This document shows positions 48,801 through 58,767 of a stretch of 64,000 nucleotides of DNA, piece after piece. Where the stretch lies: assembly GCF_037102585.1 (NCBI RefSeq), contig NW_027043838.1:620001-684000 (forward strand), read 5' to 3'. This DNA comes from Saccharomycopsis crataegensis. Taxonomy: Eukaryota > Ascomycota > Saccharomycetes > Ascoideales > Saccharomycopsidaceae. The position numbers were made by a program, and so were the translations under genes. Position 1 is the stretch's first letter. Each line of letters starts with the position of its first letter. The notes below the pieces were generated by a model. The model made no database searches and had not been told where the DNA came from. It saw only the letters and a list, made by a program, of their open reading frames with translations.

Positions 48801-50851
48801 AAGATTTTACAAATATTATCAATAATTTCAAAAAAGAAGACTTCAACAAAGCTAAGAAGAAGAAGTTTGGTGCTAAGCTCTCAGAAACTCCAGACTCTCA
48901 ATTACTTTTCAATTTATTGACCCCGGAGCTTATTGGCTATTTCTATGAAAACATCACTTTCACACCAATGAAGTCGATACTTGAAATAATATCTCCTTCA
49001 GTTGCCAATAACGTTTATAACAGATCAGGATCTGTTGCTAGCACATCATCCTTGGGATCGCCTTTATCCCCGTCATTCGCGTCCTTACCAAGCTCGACAA
49101 CCTTAGGTAGAAGGAAAAACAGCCTGTTCTTTTTGTCTTCTTCTTCTTTGCCAAATCCAAGCAATGACCCTTATTCAATTGCAACTAGCCTCGATATCAA
49201 GGCTCTAAATCTTGATTTTGAGATTTATGATAGTTCTAATACCGATCCATTTGCATCAAATTTCAAAGAGTTCAAGGAAATGTCTAAGTTCTCTGACAGA
49301 TGCTTGCTTGACAAGGTTTTGGATACATTAAATACAAAGGATCCAGATTGTATTCTAAGGTTGGATCATTCGGAGGATCTTACTGATTTGCTCTTCAAAA
49401 TTAGTTACGCCACAATAAAACCAAGTTTGACTAATATCCTTATAAAAAAATCTGCAACTATCAGAAAGAGTCTCTCTGCCAAATGGCCTCACAATCAAAA
49501 GACAGGCTCTGATATGTCTATATTTGTCAGAATTTTTAATATTGGGATAGTGTATAAACAGGAATCAAAACTAAGTTTGTTGCCAAAAATATCAAAGAAG
49601 AAGAATAAAAGAAGATCTAAAAATTTCAACAATGTTAACCTCAATGACAGTGATACGTTTGTATGGAAGAAATATTTTGCCATTTTGACAACTTTCGGTG
49701 TGTATATATTCAAGAATATCAATTGGGATGTGCTACAAAATTTTGAGGAAGAGGTGGAGGAGCAAGAAAAATGGGTAAATAATGACAAGATAGGCGAGTC
49801 TAACTCAAACGGAGATGCCGATTATGATAATTTGAAAAAGAAGTTGAGGCACATGAAGGTTTACGCATCAGCGTTTTTCCTTCAGCTGAATAATAGCGAG
49901 TTGGAACTTGCGATTCCAATTAATAAAGTGTTTTCCTATCATAATAAGTATAAAGATTTTCATAGTTTTTATGTTTGCTACAGCAATAATGATAACGATT
50001 CCAAGGTTTTGAAGAGCGATGAGGTGGATATCACTAATGATTGGATGAAAAACCCAAAAAGCAATAAGGTTTATAATAAGGGATTATTTTATTGTGCATC
50101 TGAAAATGAGGCCAATCAATGGGTTTTCAATATCAACTATTTGGCTGCAATGCATAAATGTTTACCAATTCACAGTTATGATAAGTCATTCACCAACTTG
50201 GTCATACCCAGCTATGAAAATATTCATGAATTGACGATCGGTAACCATATGACTCTATCAGAACGCCACAAAGAATTACAACAAGAAATGAAAATGATAT
50301 ATAAGATGAAAATGAACTACGAGCAAATCGCTGAATTTATTAAACACTTGGCGCCGTATCAAAGCAAAAATCGGATACAGTTGAAGCAATTAATGAATAA
50401 GATTTTCCATAATAATTTGAGATCTCTATGTTTTGAGGAATTTAAGACTAAGTGTTTCATATTCTTGGTTGAAGAGACTGCAAAGAAACTTAGAAGAAAT
50501 CAATTGGAAAATGAAGAGAATAAATCGCTCGAGGTTGTAGTTAAGCAAAGAAGCTTGTCTATTGTGCTGTTGAAGCCAGAGGATAACGAGAAATATTTAG
50601 GGTTCAGTAATATTGTGAACGGCTATTCCGTTGCCTTCAATGAGTTATTGTTGCTGAGTTATGAGAGCTTCTTAAACAATAAAACTCATGCCCAGGTTGA
50701 GTTATCTGGTCAGATTGAAGATCCAGCCGATCCAAATACTTTTAGAATTGATGCCTTTAGTGCATTGACATCAATGACTAACATGTCTTATGACACAGAA
50801 ATGAGCTACAGTCCAATTTTCCGCTCACCTCAATTTAAGCAATTGCTATAG
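45866..50851 (+). CDS. SYT1: Sec7-PH Arf/Arl exchange factor (Syt1-like)
   Basis: The product has 1661 residues from ATG 45866, longer than S. cerevisiae Syt1 (1226). Residues ~1-680 are Ser/Asn-rich and basic, likely disordered, with an Asp run near 400-412. A diverged Sec7 domain covers ~700-1000: FLEFHIDKVTSIPIDLVFRHFLFYNKLPPETEKIDLT, where Glu862 matches the catalytic Glu of FRLPGEAQ, and LLFVSLVLQTDHFNK for the second motif. A PH-like domain lies at ~1210-1430 with a conserved NQWVFNINYLAAMHK end, then a coiled coil. Syt1 activates Arl1 (and Arf) at the trans-Golgi. Yel1 is the alternative but is much shorter. CTG codons are commoner here than elsewhere in the window. Confidence 0.75.
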   Translation: MSLIDEPAITQPHIKNVAMGTLGVSNSDDEQHFIKKTGIIERLKPKKKANTRSPSSKRQGLEATEENVNDGGTVDVKKNSVPNYISRKLNRKRKSSSTSNTSHKGLSSNSHLVSETSNGAEPPHHNKPPNSSPISSFDASPTITIRQHFTDQSSITQRNGHQKRESGPHSLLSYLRPSADHSRQSSFGSLVLVESPRSSLYNITQTSSNRKSSLDSSNNALRRNLASLKSPGYSKFSFPKFSKRNSVLSSVQDESLPVLEYSFEQSPIGYSSKQFNNLNPFSPEIEDFSWRHNGSNEGTDGEAKQAYAIEPQNSNTEPRIDTSNEGIKSVLKKFLGLTISSGTYHRNKKNSLTSSHRPKNISVDKSSADRDFSGGTKSFIQSPSIISPSTRLKKKTFSIFDDDDDDDDDDDAHIKNNGGMKEVPNHRDQYNFCQGSLESSFVSEKNVNILGFASEKYMNEKFKRNRFRSNSLNDLLQNSASNFYKNLPVNNRNATGTFIDFVQSSRTPSRSGSKTPSRRNSVVDMVRFSNSQASLSKPGSPLMGSTTPSKSDDPFSARLSRRRSQTLSSLMNLTYLLGNRSSEKFGEENNTERSTFGLKLRRNSRSFLGLNSGTEDLVSSGTVNHELNKPTSRINNNNKNPAGLDLKFSGHSYDESTSEDDYKGEKESFFKYYSASLSNKASNADNVANIPKPMQEDTYVSYLLKLMTNGFSYEITDILSSKIAINKYPIVDPNKSYEKFIIFQDKESCRELFSRTFGSSYKNSFYTNCLYLFIYLHFLSMFYDSNWIFPQADNDLRNPVYNILSKFNARHIGAGDNTDKTKKISLLSEQQDFLEFHIDKVTSIPIDLVFRHFLFYNKLPPETEKIDLTLEIISYNYYYFMNLTNLKFITGSYRIHDDDLNNNTDNEDFNDTVIITEAEKKDEDRELCSEKSIADISTLDTSKFTIFHSVNEIYTLLFVSLVLQTDHFNKNNRSKMLQQDFTNIINNFKKEDFNKAKKKKFGAKLSETPDSQLLFNLLTPELIGYFYENITFTPMKSILEIISPSVANNVYNRSGSVASTSSLGSPLSPSFASLPSSTTLGRRKNSLFFLSSSSLPNPSNDPYSIATSLDIKALNLDFEIYDSSNTDPFASNFKEFKEMSKFSDRCLLDKVLDTLNTKDPDCILRLDHSEDLTDLLFKISYATIKPSLTNILIKKSATIRKSLSAKWPHNQKTGSDMSIFVRIFNIGIVYKQESKLSLLPKISKKKNKRRSKNFNNVNLNDSDTFVWKKYFAILTTFGVYIFKNINWDVLQNFEEEVEEQEKWVNNDKIGESNSNGDADYDNLKKKLRHMKVYASAFFLQLNNSELELAIPINKVFSYHNKYKDFHSFYVCYSNNDNDSKVLKSDEVDITNDWMKNPKSNKVYNKGLFYCASENEANQWVFNINYLAAMHKCLPIHSYDKSFTNLVIPSYENIHELTIGNHMTLSERHKELQQEMKMIYKMKMNYEQIAEFIKHLAPYQSKNRIQLKQLMNKIFHNNLRSLCFEEFKTKCFIFLVEETAKKLRRNQLENEENKSLEVVVKQRSLSIVLLKPEDNEKYLGFSNIVNGYSVAFNELLLLSYESFLNNKTHAQVELSGQIEDPADPNTFRIDAFSALTSMTNMSYDTEMSYSPIFRSPQFKQLL

Positions 50852-51280
50852 ATTTTTTTTTTTTTTGGACAACTCAAGGTGCATCAAAGCCTTAATTTTT
50901 TTTCCCTTGTTTCTGGTCATATACATATATTATCTATTATTTTTCAAGCTTGATATATTCAAATTTTACTTCTCTTTTATTGTGTTACTCCTCAAAAATA
51001 TTGGGTTTCCTTCATATTTATTAATATAAATTGTATTTTAGTATATCTGGATTTGTAAAACCACAAATTTTTTCTTACGATGATGCTTAGTATTAGGAAC
51101 GGTTATTATCATTTATTGATTTAATTAAATTTGAATGATTCATCCTGAAAGTGCTTCTTCTTCGTTACAGCAAACTCTGAGTGACTGAGAGAAATTATGA
51201 CAGGATGACTCTAAATTAAGTGCTTTGAGAATACATCTCAGCAGGGGCTCATCATTATTACCAAATACGCCGTTTTCCCG
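50852..51280. other. Convergent spacer, SYT1-like/ATG38-like
   Basis: Starts with a T-rich stretch after the SYT1-like stop; otherwise AT-rich. No gene or repeat supported. Confidence 0.55.
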
Positions 51281-51347
51281 CTAGCGTTTACCATCTATGC
51301 CCTCTATTTCACTACTGCTATTATCTTCATCATTGTCATAGTCGTCG

Positions 51348-51392
<45 letters not shown>

Positions 51393-52663
51393 CTTTGCAA
51401 AATAAGATTTTTTTCTTTAGAATTCGAATTAAGTCCCACATTATGGCGCCCATGAATTGCATTATAAATATTTCCTCTCTTTTTTTCAAAAATTTCGTAC
51501 TGCTGATTCAAATTGATGGGTTGATCTTGTATGTCATTAGCCCCTGCATTAATATGGGGTCCATCTGTCCCATCTGTCACATCAATTCGCTGTCTCAATA
51601 CCAACAACTCTCTTCTCAATTTATTATGGCTTTCAATTAAAACATCTTTATCATTCTCGACAGACTTCATATTTTGACCTAACCTCAGTATCTGACGATC
51701 CTGTGTTATTACTAATTGTTGCAATCTCTTAATTTCGGCCTCTTTCTCACTAATCAACTGGTTACTAATCACTAAATGATTATTTGAAACACTCGTCAAA
51801 GAATTATTACTGCTATTGTTGATAGTCGAATTTGCAATACTGTTTGCAGTAGAGGATCCATTGAACAACTTGTTATTACCACCGAAAAAGCTTTGTTTGG
51901 GCGTTGACAGTAGTAGATTATTTAATTTTCTCTGGAACATCTTCTTATCTATCAATACTATGTTAGCTTTTCCCGTATGTGAACTCTTAATTCTTTTCAA
52001 TTTCCCCAATAATCTGTTTTGATGGATTAAATTCTTTTTCAATTGCTGATTTTCCACAATTAATTCCTCCTTGGTTTTACTATTAAGGATTTGATGATTT
52101 GCCACTAATTTAGTATCTTCAATGCCGTTATCATCTTCTGTGGCATCATCTAGATTAGGGTTTATCGCAAAAGTGTCAAATAAATTCATGATCCCTTGAT
52201 ACAAATTAGCATCACTCCTTCCATTGTTCGCTGATAATAAACTATTATCATTGTCAGCAATTATGCTATATTCTCCCATAAAGGCATTTTGATCTGTATT
52301 TCGATTGCCTCTTTTGTTTGCCAATGAGTCGAGAATATTATTTTTACCCCCAAACAATCCTGTTTTATAATTGACATCTTCATTCTTGGCTTTTTGTTCT
52401 TCTGTAAGGGCTCTTTTTTCCGTTATTTTCTGCAATCTATATTTATAATTCGATTGTATTGATCTTTTCTGGTGCTGGGATGCTAGAAGCTCCAATGCTT
52501 GTACTATCTTTGGGTCAGTGGCCTCATCATTCACGATGTTCGCTAGAACATTTTCAAAAGCATCCGAGGCCTTTTTGTGTAAGTTTCGAGCTCTGAGGTA
52601 GTCTTTCTTAAGTTCTAATCTTTCTGCCTCTTCGGCGAATTGGTATGCATTTTGGAGCGTCAT
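51281..52663 (-). CDS. ATG38: Atg38/NRBF2-like MIT-domain protein
   Basis: Atg38 joins Atg14 and Vps34 in PI3-kinase complex I and promotes autophagy. The product has 460 residues, about twice S. cerevisiae Atg38 (226). Residues ~4-90 form a MIT-type three-helix bundle (AYQFAEEAERLELKKDYLRARNLHKKA, then ALELLASQHQKRS), the best match to S. pombe Atg38 and human NRBF2. Coiled coils lie at ~200-235 and ~300-365 (EKEAEIKRLQQLVITQDRQI). The Asn/Ser-rich spacers and a run of about 17 Asp near 425-441 are expansions, encoded by GAT repeats. The MIT domain alone could also belong to another MIT protein, so the Atg38 name is probable rather than proven. Confidence 0.65.
51345..51392. repeat. GAT/ATC trinucleotide run in the ATG38-like gene
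   Basis: About 16 consecutive ATC triplets (GAT/GAC on the coding strand) encode a poly-Asp tract. Frame-neutral length changes are expected. Confidence 0.9.
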
Positions 52664-53083
52664 GGTTGATAGCTCACAGATGGGAACAATTTACTGTAAG
52701 TGCAGTTGCCTATAATCACATTCATTTTAGTATTTACCTATTTACCTCATCGCACCGTGACGGATGATTTCCTGTACGGATAAGATGCGGATGAAAATCA
52801 AAACATTAGTACATTAATAGGTATACCTGCTCTGCACCTTTAGGAAGAAGAAAAGAATACAGCCTATTGTCTATATTGGATACCGGAAAATTAACTAATA
52901 AATCTAAAATCAACCACCATAATAATAATAATAAATAAACATCAATAAATAATAAATAACTTGTCAGAGTCTGTGAAAAATATTCCAAGTTTCCCTTCAA
53001 GTGGAATTTAGAAATCGTTATCCAATAATTTTCTTTCAATAATCAGAGGAAAAGTAAAAAGGTTATGATCAAAAATCTTTCAA
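52664..53083. other. ATG38-like promoter / YVC1 3' region
   Basis: AT-rich with a small (TAA)n patch near 52918-52960. No gene. Confidence 0.55.
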
Positions 53084-55048
53084 TTACTGTTTGCTTAATT
53101 CCTTACGTAGTTTTTTATTTTCTTCCAAAACATCCTTGACAAGAGACTTCAACTCGGCGACCTCTTTGAACAAAATATATTGATCCCATTTGATCCCAAC
53201 TTCATTGGCAGCCTCAAGCTGAGGTGCAATTTTTTGGATTCTGCCCTTCCAAGTAGCTTTATCGACGCTGAACTCGGGATCTTCGTTCTCAGCCAATTGC
53301 TGGGATCTTAAGCCTCGAGACATTCTGCTATTACCTGTTTCATCATCGCTATCAAAACCGTCTTCCAAATCAAATTCCTGATCTTCTTCATTAGAATCGT
53401 CTCCAAAACCATGCATTCTGTTGTATCGAACTCTTTTAGCGTCCTTTGACTCTTTAACAGCAACATAAATGAGCAATGGGGAATAAATTAGCACCATCAA
53501 TTTAGTGGCCAATTTTTGATAAGTTCTATGTTTCAACCACCAACTGAATGGGATTACCAAAAGACACAACTCAAGCAAATTCAATGGAGGAACAAAAACA
53601 TCTTCATCAGGGGCTCGAATGTATCGAAGGGTCTTTTGCGCAAGAAGCGCCAAATATTCATCGTTGGCATTTTCAATTATATTCTCATAAGCAGTATTAT
53701 AGAGGGCAACCAAAATGTTCAACAAAATAACTGTGACAGAAAATGAGTAAAAATAATACAATATTTCGCCATAGGGGGAAGTAAAGTTACTAATGGAATC
53801 AATATCACCTTCGCCAATAATGGTCGTGAACATGACACGCAATAATAACATTGTAATATCCCTTTTTCCATCAGCAGAGTCTAAGCCTAAAAAGGCCTGT
53901 AGGAATCCAATAATAATCACAATCAATAAGAAGAAAAAGAGCATCGATTCTTTAAAAAGCACCTTTAACACCACAAGCAAAGCACCAACAAATCTCTCAG
54001 AATCCAAAAACAAAAGCAACCGCGACCACATCAAAGGAGCTGCGCAGGCTAAAACTCTAAAGGCTACTTCATTATAAGATGCCCTGGATGGGCTATCGAA
54101 ATTTTTGGAAAAAGCAATCATTCTAATGATAAAACTGGAAGTGATAATAGCATACATTGTATCATTGAAAGCATTCCAGAATCCGATATAGTTATATCCC
54201 ACATGATATAGTTTGACTATTTCGTCGGCCACAAATGAAAGTGTGAACAAATAAAATAATATTTCCGCTTTTCCCAAATTCACATCATAGTCCAAGGAGT
54301 TGATGACTATACTGTAAAGCATCAAATAAATGACAGAAACAAATATCTGTAGCAAGTTTTGATATGCAGGAGTTTTGATACGATCTGGATCATAGTGGTT
54401 CCAATAACCTGGTTTGCTTATATTTTTATAAATCTCGTATTTGGTAGCATCTTGATCTGATTGCACAATCCACCCTCTCCAAAGCCATTTAATACATTTT
54501 TGATAGCCACTTGAACCAATGACAATCGTAGAATGCAAATCCACTGCCAATTCTAACGCACTGAAAGGATCTGAATCTTTATCATTCACGTTGATAACAT
54601 AGCGGCGACATAGCATCTCGATAAATAAATAGTGTTCATCTTCCTCTTGTTCAATGATGATTTTGGCCAACTGGGCAGCAGCGGTCATTCTGGAAAGATG
54701 AAGCTCTGCATCGTGCAATTCAGATAATGATAATGCTCGATACCATTTAGCATTTATCAATAAACAATAAATCAAAACTGCCCTATACCTTCTCGAAGTA
54801 GTGCCAACTTTACCTTCACCTTTACCTCCTGCAGCTTCAATTGCCAAATTAACAACTTTAGTGGTAAGAATATCAGAGTAAGGGTTAGTAATCAATTCAA
54901 GATCAAGTTGGATTGGGATGACTTGATCAATCAAGTACTTTAAATTCAATGCCACTCGCAAGACTTGTCTGGGACTTGGAGACGACCATATTCCAATATC
55001 TGATGCATTGCTATCCACCAATAAAGATTCACTTTCCTCGAAACTCAT
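53084..55048 (-). CDS. YVC1: Vacuolar TRP-type cation channel
   Basis: Yvc1 (TRPY1) releases Ca2+ from the vacuole in response to stretch, Ca2+ and PI(3,5)P2. The product has 654 residues (S. cerevisiae 675). The cytosolic N-terminal ~225 residues are helical (linker domain). At least six membrane helices follow between ~230 and 465, including MLFFFLLIVIIIGFLQAFLG and the pore-side segment before YYFYSFSVTVILLNILVALYNTAYE. The last hydrophobic stretch is near 495. The C-terminus is acidic (EEDQEFDLEDGFDSDDETG), matching the Ca2+-responsive acidic patch of Yvc1, and ends in a coiled coil (LFKEVAELKSLVKDVLEENKKLRK). I found no in-frame CTG codon in the spots I checked. Confidence 0.95.
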   Translation of the reverse strand: MSFEESESLLVDSNASDIGIWSSPSPRQVLRVALNLKYLIDQVIPIQLDLELITNPYSDILTTKVVNLAIEAAGGKGEGKVGTTSRRYRAVLIYCLLINAKWYRALSLSELHDAELHLSRMTAAAQLAKIIIEQEEDEHYLFIEMLCRRYVINVNDKDSDPFSALELAVDLHSTIVIGSSGYQKCIKWLWRGWIVQSDQDATKYEIYKNISKPGYWNHYDPDRIKTPAYQNLLQIFVSVIYLMLYSIVINSLDYDVNLGKAEILFYLFTLSFVADEIVKLYHVGYNYIGFWNAFNDTMYAIITSSFIIRMIAFSKNFDSPSRASYNEVAFRVLACAAPLMWSRLLLFLDSERFVGALLVVLKVLFKESMLFFFLLIVIIIGFLQAFLGLDSADGKRDITMLLLRVMFTTIIGEGDIDSISNFTSPYGEILYYFYSFSVTVILLNILVALYNTAYENIIENANDEYLALLAQKTLRYIRAPDEDVFVPPLNLLELCLLVIPFSWWLKHRTYQKLATKLMVLIYSPLLIYVAVKESKDAKRVRYNRMHGFGDDSNEEDQEFDLEDGFDSDDETGNSRMSRGLRSQQLAENEDPEFSVDKATWKGRIQKIAPQLEAANEVGIKWDQYILFKEVAELKSLVKDVLEENKKLRKELSKQ

Positions 55049-55818
55049 GGTAGAATTATTAATTTGGTGATGAGCACAGCTTACCCCTATGTCAACTGTT
55101 ATAAACTTTTTTGTTTTTGTTTGACATGCTAAGGTATTATTTCACGTGCGCCTGTACTTCAACCAAGCATGAAGGGCCGCTCCACCCATCAACCACTACG
55201 CAAGTTTATTAGCGAGTAATACCAAAAGGGAAAATCATCGTCTGTTCAGTTTAAAATTTTCTGAAAATTCTTTCTTCTCGCCCGTGAATACTAAAATGTG
55301 TCCGCGAAATTTGGCGCTAAAGAGAGAAAAGTTTTCTCCAGGTCAGAATTAGCATTCCTACCCATCACGTAGGTACGTACTAATGCCGTTCAATAATGTG
55401 CCAAAAATAATTACTAAGCTCAATCAACCTCATATCCTTGGCAGATACGTCAAATTTGTATTGGTAAAAAAAAAAACCAGGGAGCAAGAAATTTTTTCTC
55501 TTTTCCGTGGAGAATTTGAAGTATTCGTATTTATATGTGCTAAAAAATATGCCATAGATGCCGTGGCTATCAAAAGGGCCACTCCATTACCACGTTTTTG
55601 CCTCGGAAATACATATATATATATATATATATGCCGGAAACTTCAATTTTGAACTTATTAATTTTTTTTTTAAATGCTCATTATTGCTTTTACAGTTCTA
55701 CCGATCACATTTCTTGCTGCTTCCTGTTATAATTGTTTTATCGAAACAAAATATTGATATCCGCTGTTACGAGCACAACAACCTCCTTTTCTACGAAAAA
55801 CCAAATAATATCTTAAAA
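55049..55818. other. YVC1 promoter and upstream region of the small peptide gene
   Basis: It has CACGTG at 55143-55148, a GGCGC patch near 55310, and an alternating AT tract at 55612-55632 that could be the TATA element of the peptide gene. An open frame reaches back to 55558 but lacks homology. Confidence 0.45.
55612..55632. repeat. Alternating (TA)n tract
   Basis: About ten TA dinucleotides, roughly 190 bases upstream of the small peptide ATG; may serve as a TATA element. Confidence 0.8.
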
Positions 55819-55992
55819 ATGAAGCTCTTTACAAGTTTAGTCACTATGATCGCTCTCTCTACTAGTGCTTTTTCGAGACCAGTTGTGGAGCTTGGCTTTA
55901 CAATTGTCACCAAGAATGGTACACTTGCAGATACTCTTGGGGATACTCACATTGGTGCTGCTATTCCAGTCCGCACTGCTATTCCTAATTAA
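55819..55992 (+). CDS. Candidate small secreted peptide (57 aa)
   Basis: I do not recognise this protein. From the ATG at 55819 (AAA before it, a good yeast context) the first ~19 residues, MKLFTSLVTMIALSTSAFS, form a textbook signal peptide: one Lys, a hydrophobic core and a small-residue cleavage site. About 38 residues remain, containing one N-glycosylation sequon (NGT), no Cys and no Lys-Arg Kex2 site, ending AAIPVRTAIPN. The frame continues upstream to 55558, but that part looks non-coding. Codons are biased (GCT, ACC, GTC, AAG) like expressed genes. It lacks the repeats of an alpha-factor precursor and the CAAX end of an a-factor. It may be a spurious frame. Confidence 0.4.
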   Translation: MKLFTSLVTMIALSTSAFSRPVVELGFTIVTKNGTLADTLGDTHIGAAIPVRTAIPN

Positions 55993-56797
55993 TGTTCATA
56001 CTGACAGTCATTTCTTGTGTGTTCATATCACTTCAACAAGATTAATTAATTGCATTACCATTATCTGGCATAATGATGTGTATTGAATTAAAATATTTAG
56101 ATATCTCCCCTTGCTTTTTTTCTCTGAAGCCGTGCTTTAATAAAGTTACCATCTCTATTCTTCTATTGATTAAATTTTTTATATTCTTGTAAGAGAAAAT
56201 AGAAAAAGGTTTCTAGTTATTTTCAAATGTTTCCTAAAGCCCGTGTTGGCTTGGTACTACATAAGGAAGCATTCTACGAACAACAAAGCAATGATTTCCT
56301 ATCTGCGTGGATCTCGGGCTGGATCACTGGAAGAATGTTAGAACACCTTTTCTTTCTTTTCTCTTTTTTTTTTGTTCTCTTTGTAGTTTTATTTCAAAGG
56401 AATTTTTCCCGGAACTACGGAGATTGCATTGCTTATTGTTATTATGTTTCCTACGGTGTCATCACACCAAACTCTGAGGGATGGATGGGTCACAAGGCCA
56501 TGGATTATTCCGAGACTTTTGGGGTTGAATGGAAGATATTTAGCACGTGACCCTATCTTGAGTCTCTCACATAAAACTTTTGGGGATATCTGAAGCACTT
56601 TTACTCAAAATTAAAGGTGAGAAATCCCTATAAAAGCAGGATATCTTAGTTCATTTCACTCTATTTTCAATAACTATTGCACCTAAGAAGGTGGTTCTGG
56701 AATGGCGTATGAATCCGCGCGAGCGTAAAGTGCCGGCGGAGCGTTATGTTCGTTTGAGTCGCATCGATCACTCTTTTGGGCTTATCAACCGGGACTC

Positions 56798-56809
56798 CGG
56801 GAGATACCG
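56798..56809. promoter_or_regulatory. CGG-N6-CCG element upstream of MLS1
   Basis: CGGGAGATACCG has the inverted CGG spacing used by Zn2Cys6 regulators. MLS1 in S. cerevisiae is controlled by the zinc-cluster factors Cat8/Sip4, but this site does not match their CSRE consensus closely, so the binder is unknown. Confidence 0.35.
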
Positions 56810-56822
56810 CTTCCACCTACAG

Positions 56823-56832
56823 TATATAAAAA
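56823..56832 (+). promoter_or_regulatory. TATA box of MLS1
   Basis: TATATAAAAA lies about 110 bases upstream of the MLS1 ATG, directly after the GC-rich block. A strong TATA fits a highly inducible gene. Confidence 0.6.
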
Positions 56833-56939
56833 GGAAGCACGATACCTCACCTGTGGTTGAAAAAGTTTGTTTGCTTCCAATTTTATCCATTTTCACATTA
56901 CTCATTTCCAGAAATATTCTGTCATAACATATACAGATT

Positions 56940-58616
56940 ATGGTTGCAAGAATTTACGGCTCTATTATGGGTGTTAAGGTCCTTGCCCCAGTCTCTAGTA
57001 AGCCTTTATACCCTGGCGCTCCAACAACCCAATCTGATATTTTAACCAAAAAGGCATTGGCATTTGTCGCTCTCCTTCATAGAACTTTCAACAAGACAAG
57101 AATTCAATTGCTTGAAAACCGTCAAGCTATTCAGAAGCAAATCGATTCAGGAAAGCCTTTGGATTTTTCTCCGGAAACTGCCGCCATTAGAAATGATCCA
57201 ACTTGGTCCGGACCTCCATTGGGTCCGGGATTAGTCGATAGAAGAACTGAAATTACTGGTCCAACCGATAGAAAAATGGTTATTAATGCCCTCAATTCCC
57301 CAGCTTACACTTATATGACCGATTTTGAAGACTCATCTGCCCCTACATGGCAAAATGTTTTGGACGGTCAAGTTAACTTATTTGACGCCAACAGAAAACA
57401 AATTGAATTACCAACAGAGAGAAAGCACTATAAATTAGATCCATCTAAACTTAATGATTTACCAACATTGATTGTCAGACCTCGTGGATGGCATATGGTT
57501 GATTCCCATATTTTAGTGGATGGCGAGCCAATTAGTGCTTCCATGTTGGACTTTGGGTTGTATTTCTTCCATAATGCGGCTCAATTAATCAAAAATAACC
57601 GCGGTCCTTACTTTTATTTACCAAAAATGGAGCATTATTTGGAGGCTAGATTATGGAATGATATCTTCAATGTCGCCCAAGATGTCTTGAAAATCCCAAG
57701 AGGGACTATTAGAGCCACTGTATTGATCGAAACTTTACCAGCTGCCTTCCAAATGGAAGAAATAATTTACGAACTTCGTGCTCACTCGTCAGGGTTGAAT
57801 TGTGGTAGATGGGATTATATGTTCAATACCATCAAAAGATTAAGAAACAACAAGAATAATTTGTTGCCAGACAGAGATCAAGTCACTATGGGTGTTCCTT
57901 TCATGCAGGCGTACGTCAAGAGATTGATTGAAATTTGCCATAGACGTAAAGTTCATGCAATGGGTGGTATGGCCGCCTTGATCCCAATCAAGACTGATCC
58001 AGAGGCTAACAGAGTCGCTTTGCTCAAAGTCGAGAAAGATAAAGAAAGAGAAGCTATTGCTGGTCATGATGGGTCATGGATCGCTCACCCAGCTTTGGAG
58101 CCTATTTGTACCAAGGTATTCGATAAACACATGCCAACTCCAAATAGATTGCATTATATCCCAGAAGATCCAAAGGTCACTTCCAAGGATTTGACAGATA
58201 CATCTATTGAAGGTGGTAAGATCACCACCGAAGGGATTAGGGTGAATTTATATATCGGTTTATGCTATTCAGAGGCTTGGTTGAGAGGCCAAGGCTGTGT
58301 TGCCATCAATAACTTGATGGAAGACGCAGCCACTGCCGAAGTTTCTAGAACTCAATTATGGCAATGGGTTACCCACGGTGCCAAATTGGCTGACACAGGT
58401 GAATCAGTGACAAAGGAGCTCACTTCTAAGTTATTAGAAGAAGAAACCGCAAAGTTGGTTAAATCTTCTGGCGAAGGTAACAAATTTGAGCTCGCTGCCA
58501 AGTTGTTCAGACCAGAAATTAGAGGTGAACAATTCAGTGAATTCTTGACTGACTTATTGTACCCGGAAATCACTACTGTGGGCAATCCAATTGAATTATC
58601 CACTTTAAAAGATTGA
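56940..58616 (+). CDS. MLS1: Malate synthase
   Basis: Malate synthase condenses glyoxylate with acetyl-CoA in the glyoxylate cycle, needed for growth on C2 compounds and fatty acids. The product has 558 residues (S. cerevisiae 554). Visible signatures are [52 protein letters not shown], the PROSITE block [25 protein letters not shown], and [13 protein letters not shown] with the catalytic Asp. Codon bias is strong. The C-terminus reads ELSTLKD, not the expected SKL-type peroxisomal signal, and I see no N-terminal PTS2, so it may be cytosolic or imported by another route. Confidence 0.97.
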   Translation: MVARIYGSIMGVKVLAPVSSKPLYPGAPTTQSDILTKKALAFVALLHRTFNKTRIQLLENRQAIQKQIDSGKPLDFSPETAAIRNDPTWSGPPLGPGLVDRRTEITGPTDRKMVINALNSPAYTYMTDFEDSSAPTWQNVLDGQVNLFDANRKQIELPTERKHYKLDPSKLNDLPTLIVRPRGWHMVDSHILVDGEPISASMLDFGLYFFHNAAQLIKNNRGPYFYLPKMEHYLEARLWNDIFNVAQDVLKIPRGTIRATVLIETLPAAFQMEEIIYELRAHSSGLNCGRWDYMFNTIKRLRNNKNNLLPDRDQVTMGVPFMQAYVKRLIEICHRRKVHAMGGMAALIPIKTDPEANRVALLKVEKDKEREAIAGHDGSWIAHPALEPICTKVFDKHMPTPNRLHYIPEDPKVTSKDLTDTSIEGGKITTEGIRVNLYIGLCYSEAWLRGQGCVAINNLMEDAATAEVSRTQLWQWVTHGAKLADTGESVTKELTSKLLEEETAKLVKSSGEGNKFELAAKLFRPEIRGEQFSEFLTDLLYPEITTVGNPIELSTLKD

Positions 58617-58767
58617 GTTTATATAAAAATAGCAGATTCAAATAGCAGATTAATTTATATTCAAATAGAAGAGTAATTTTTATATTTTAATATTCAAAGG
58701 TAATCTAAAATAAACTTATGTAGCGATACAAAGGTTTGGGTCAAATTCCCAATACGATTCTGAATAT

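Larger units (their letters stand above)
55993..56939. other. MLS1 upstream region
   Basis: This 0.95 kb includes the small-peptide 3' end (AATAAA-like near 56138), CACGTG at 56544-56549 (GTCACGTGC, minus strand), a GC-rich block at about 56690-56820 and a TATA element at 56823-56832. A 107-codon frame at 56227-56550 is rich in Phe from T runs and is not annotated. Confidence 0.5.

Noticed and set aside
55558-55818. In-frame upstream extension of the small secreted peptide
   Set aside because: It would bury the signal peptide and includes the TA tract; codon use looks random.
56227-56550. 107-codon ATG frame upstream of MLS1
   Set aside because: Phe/Leu run comes from T tracts, no motif, and it overlaps the MLS1 regulatory region.
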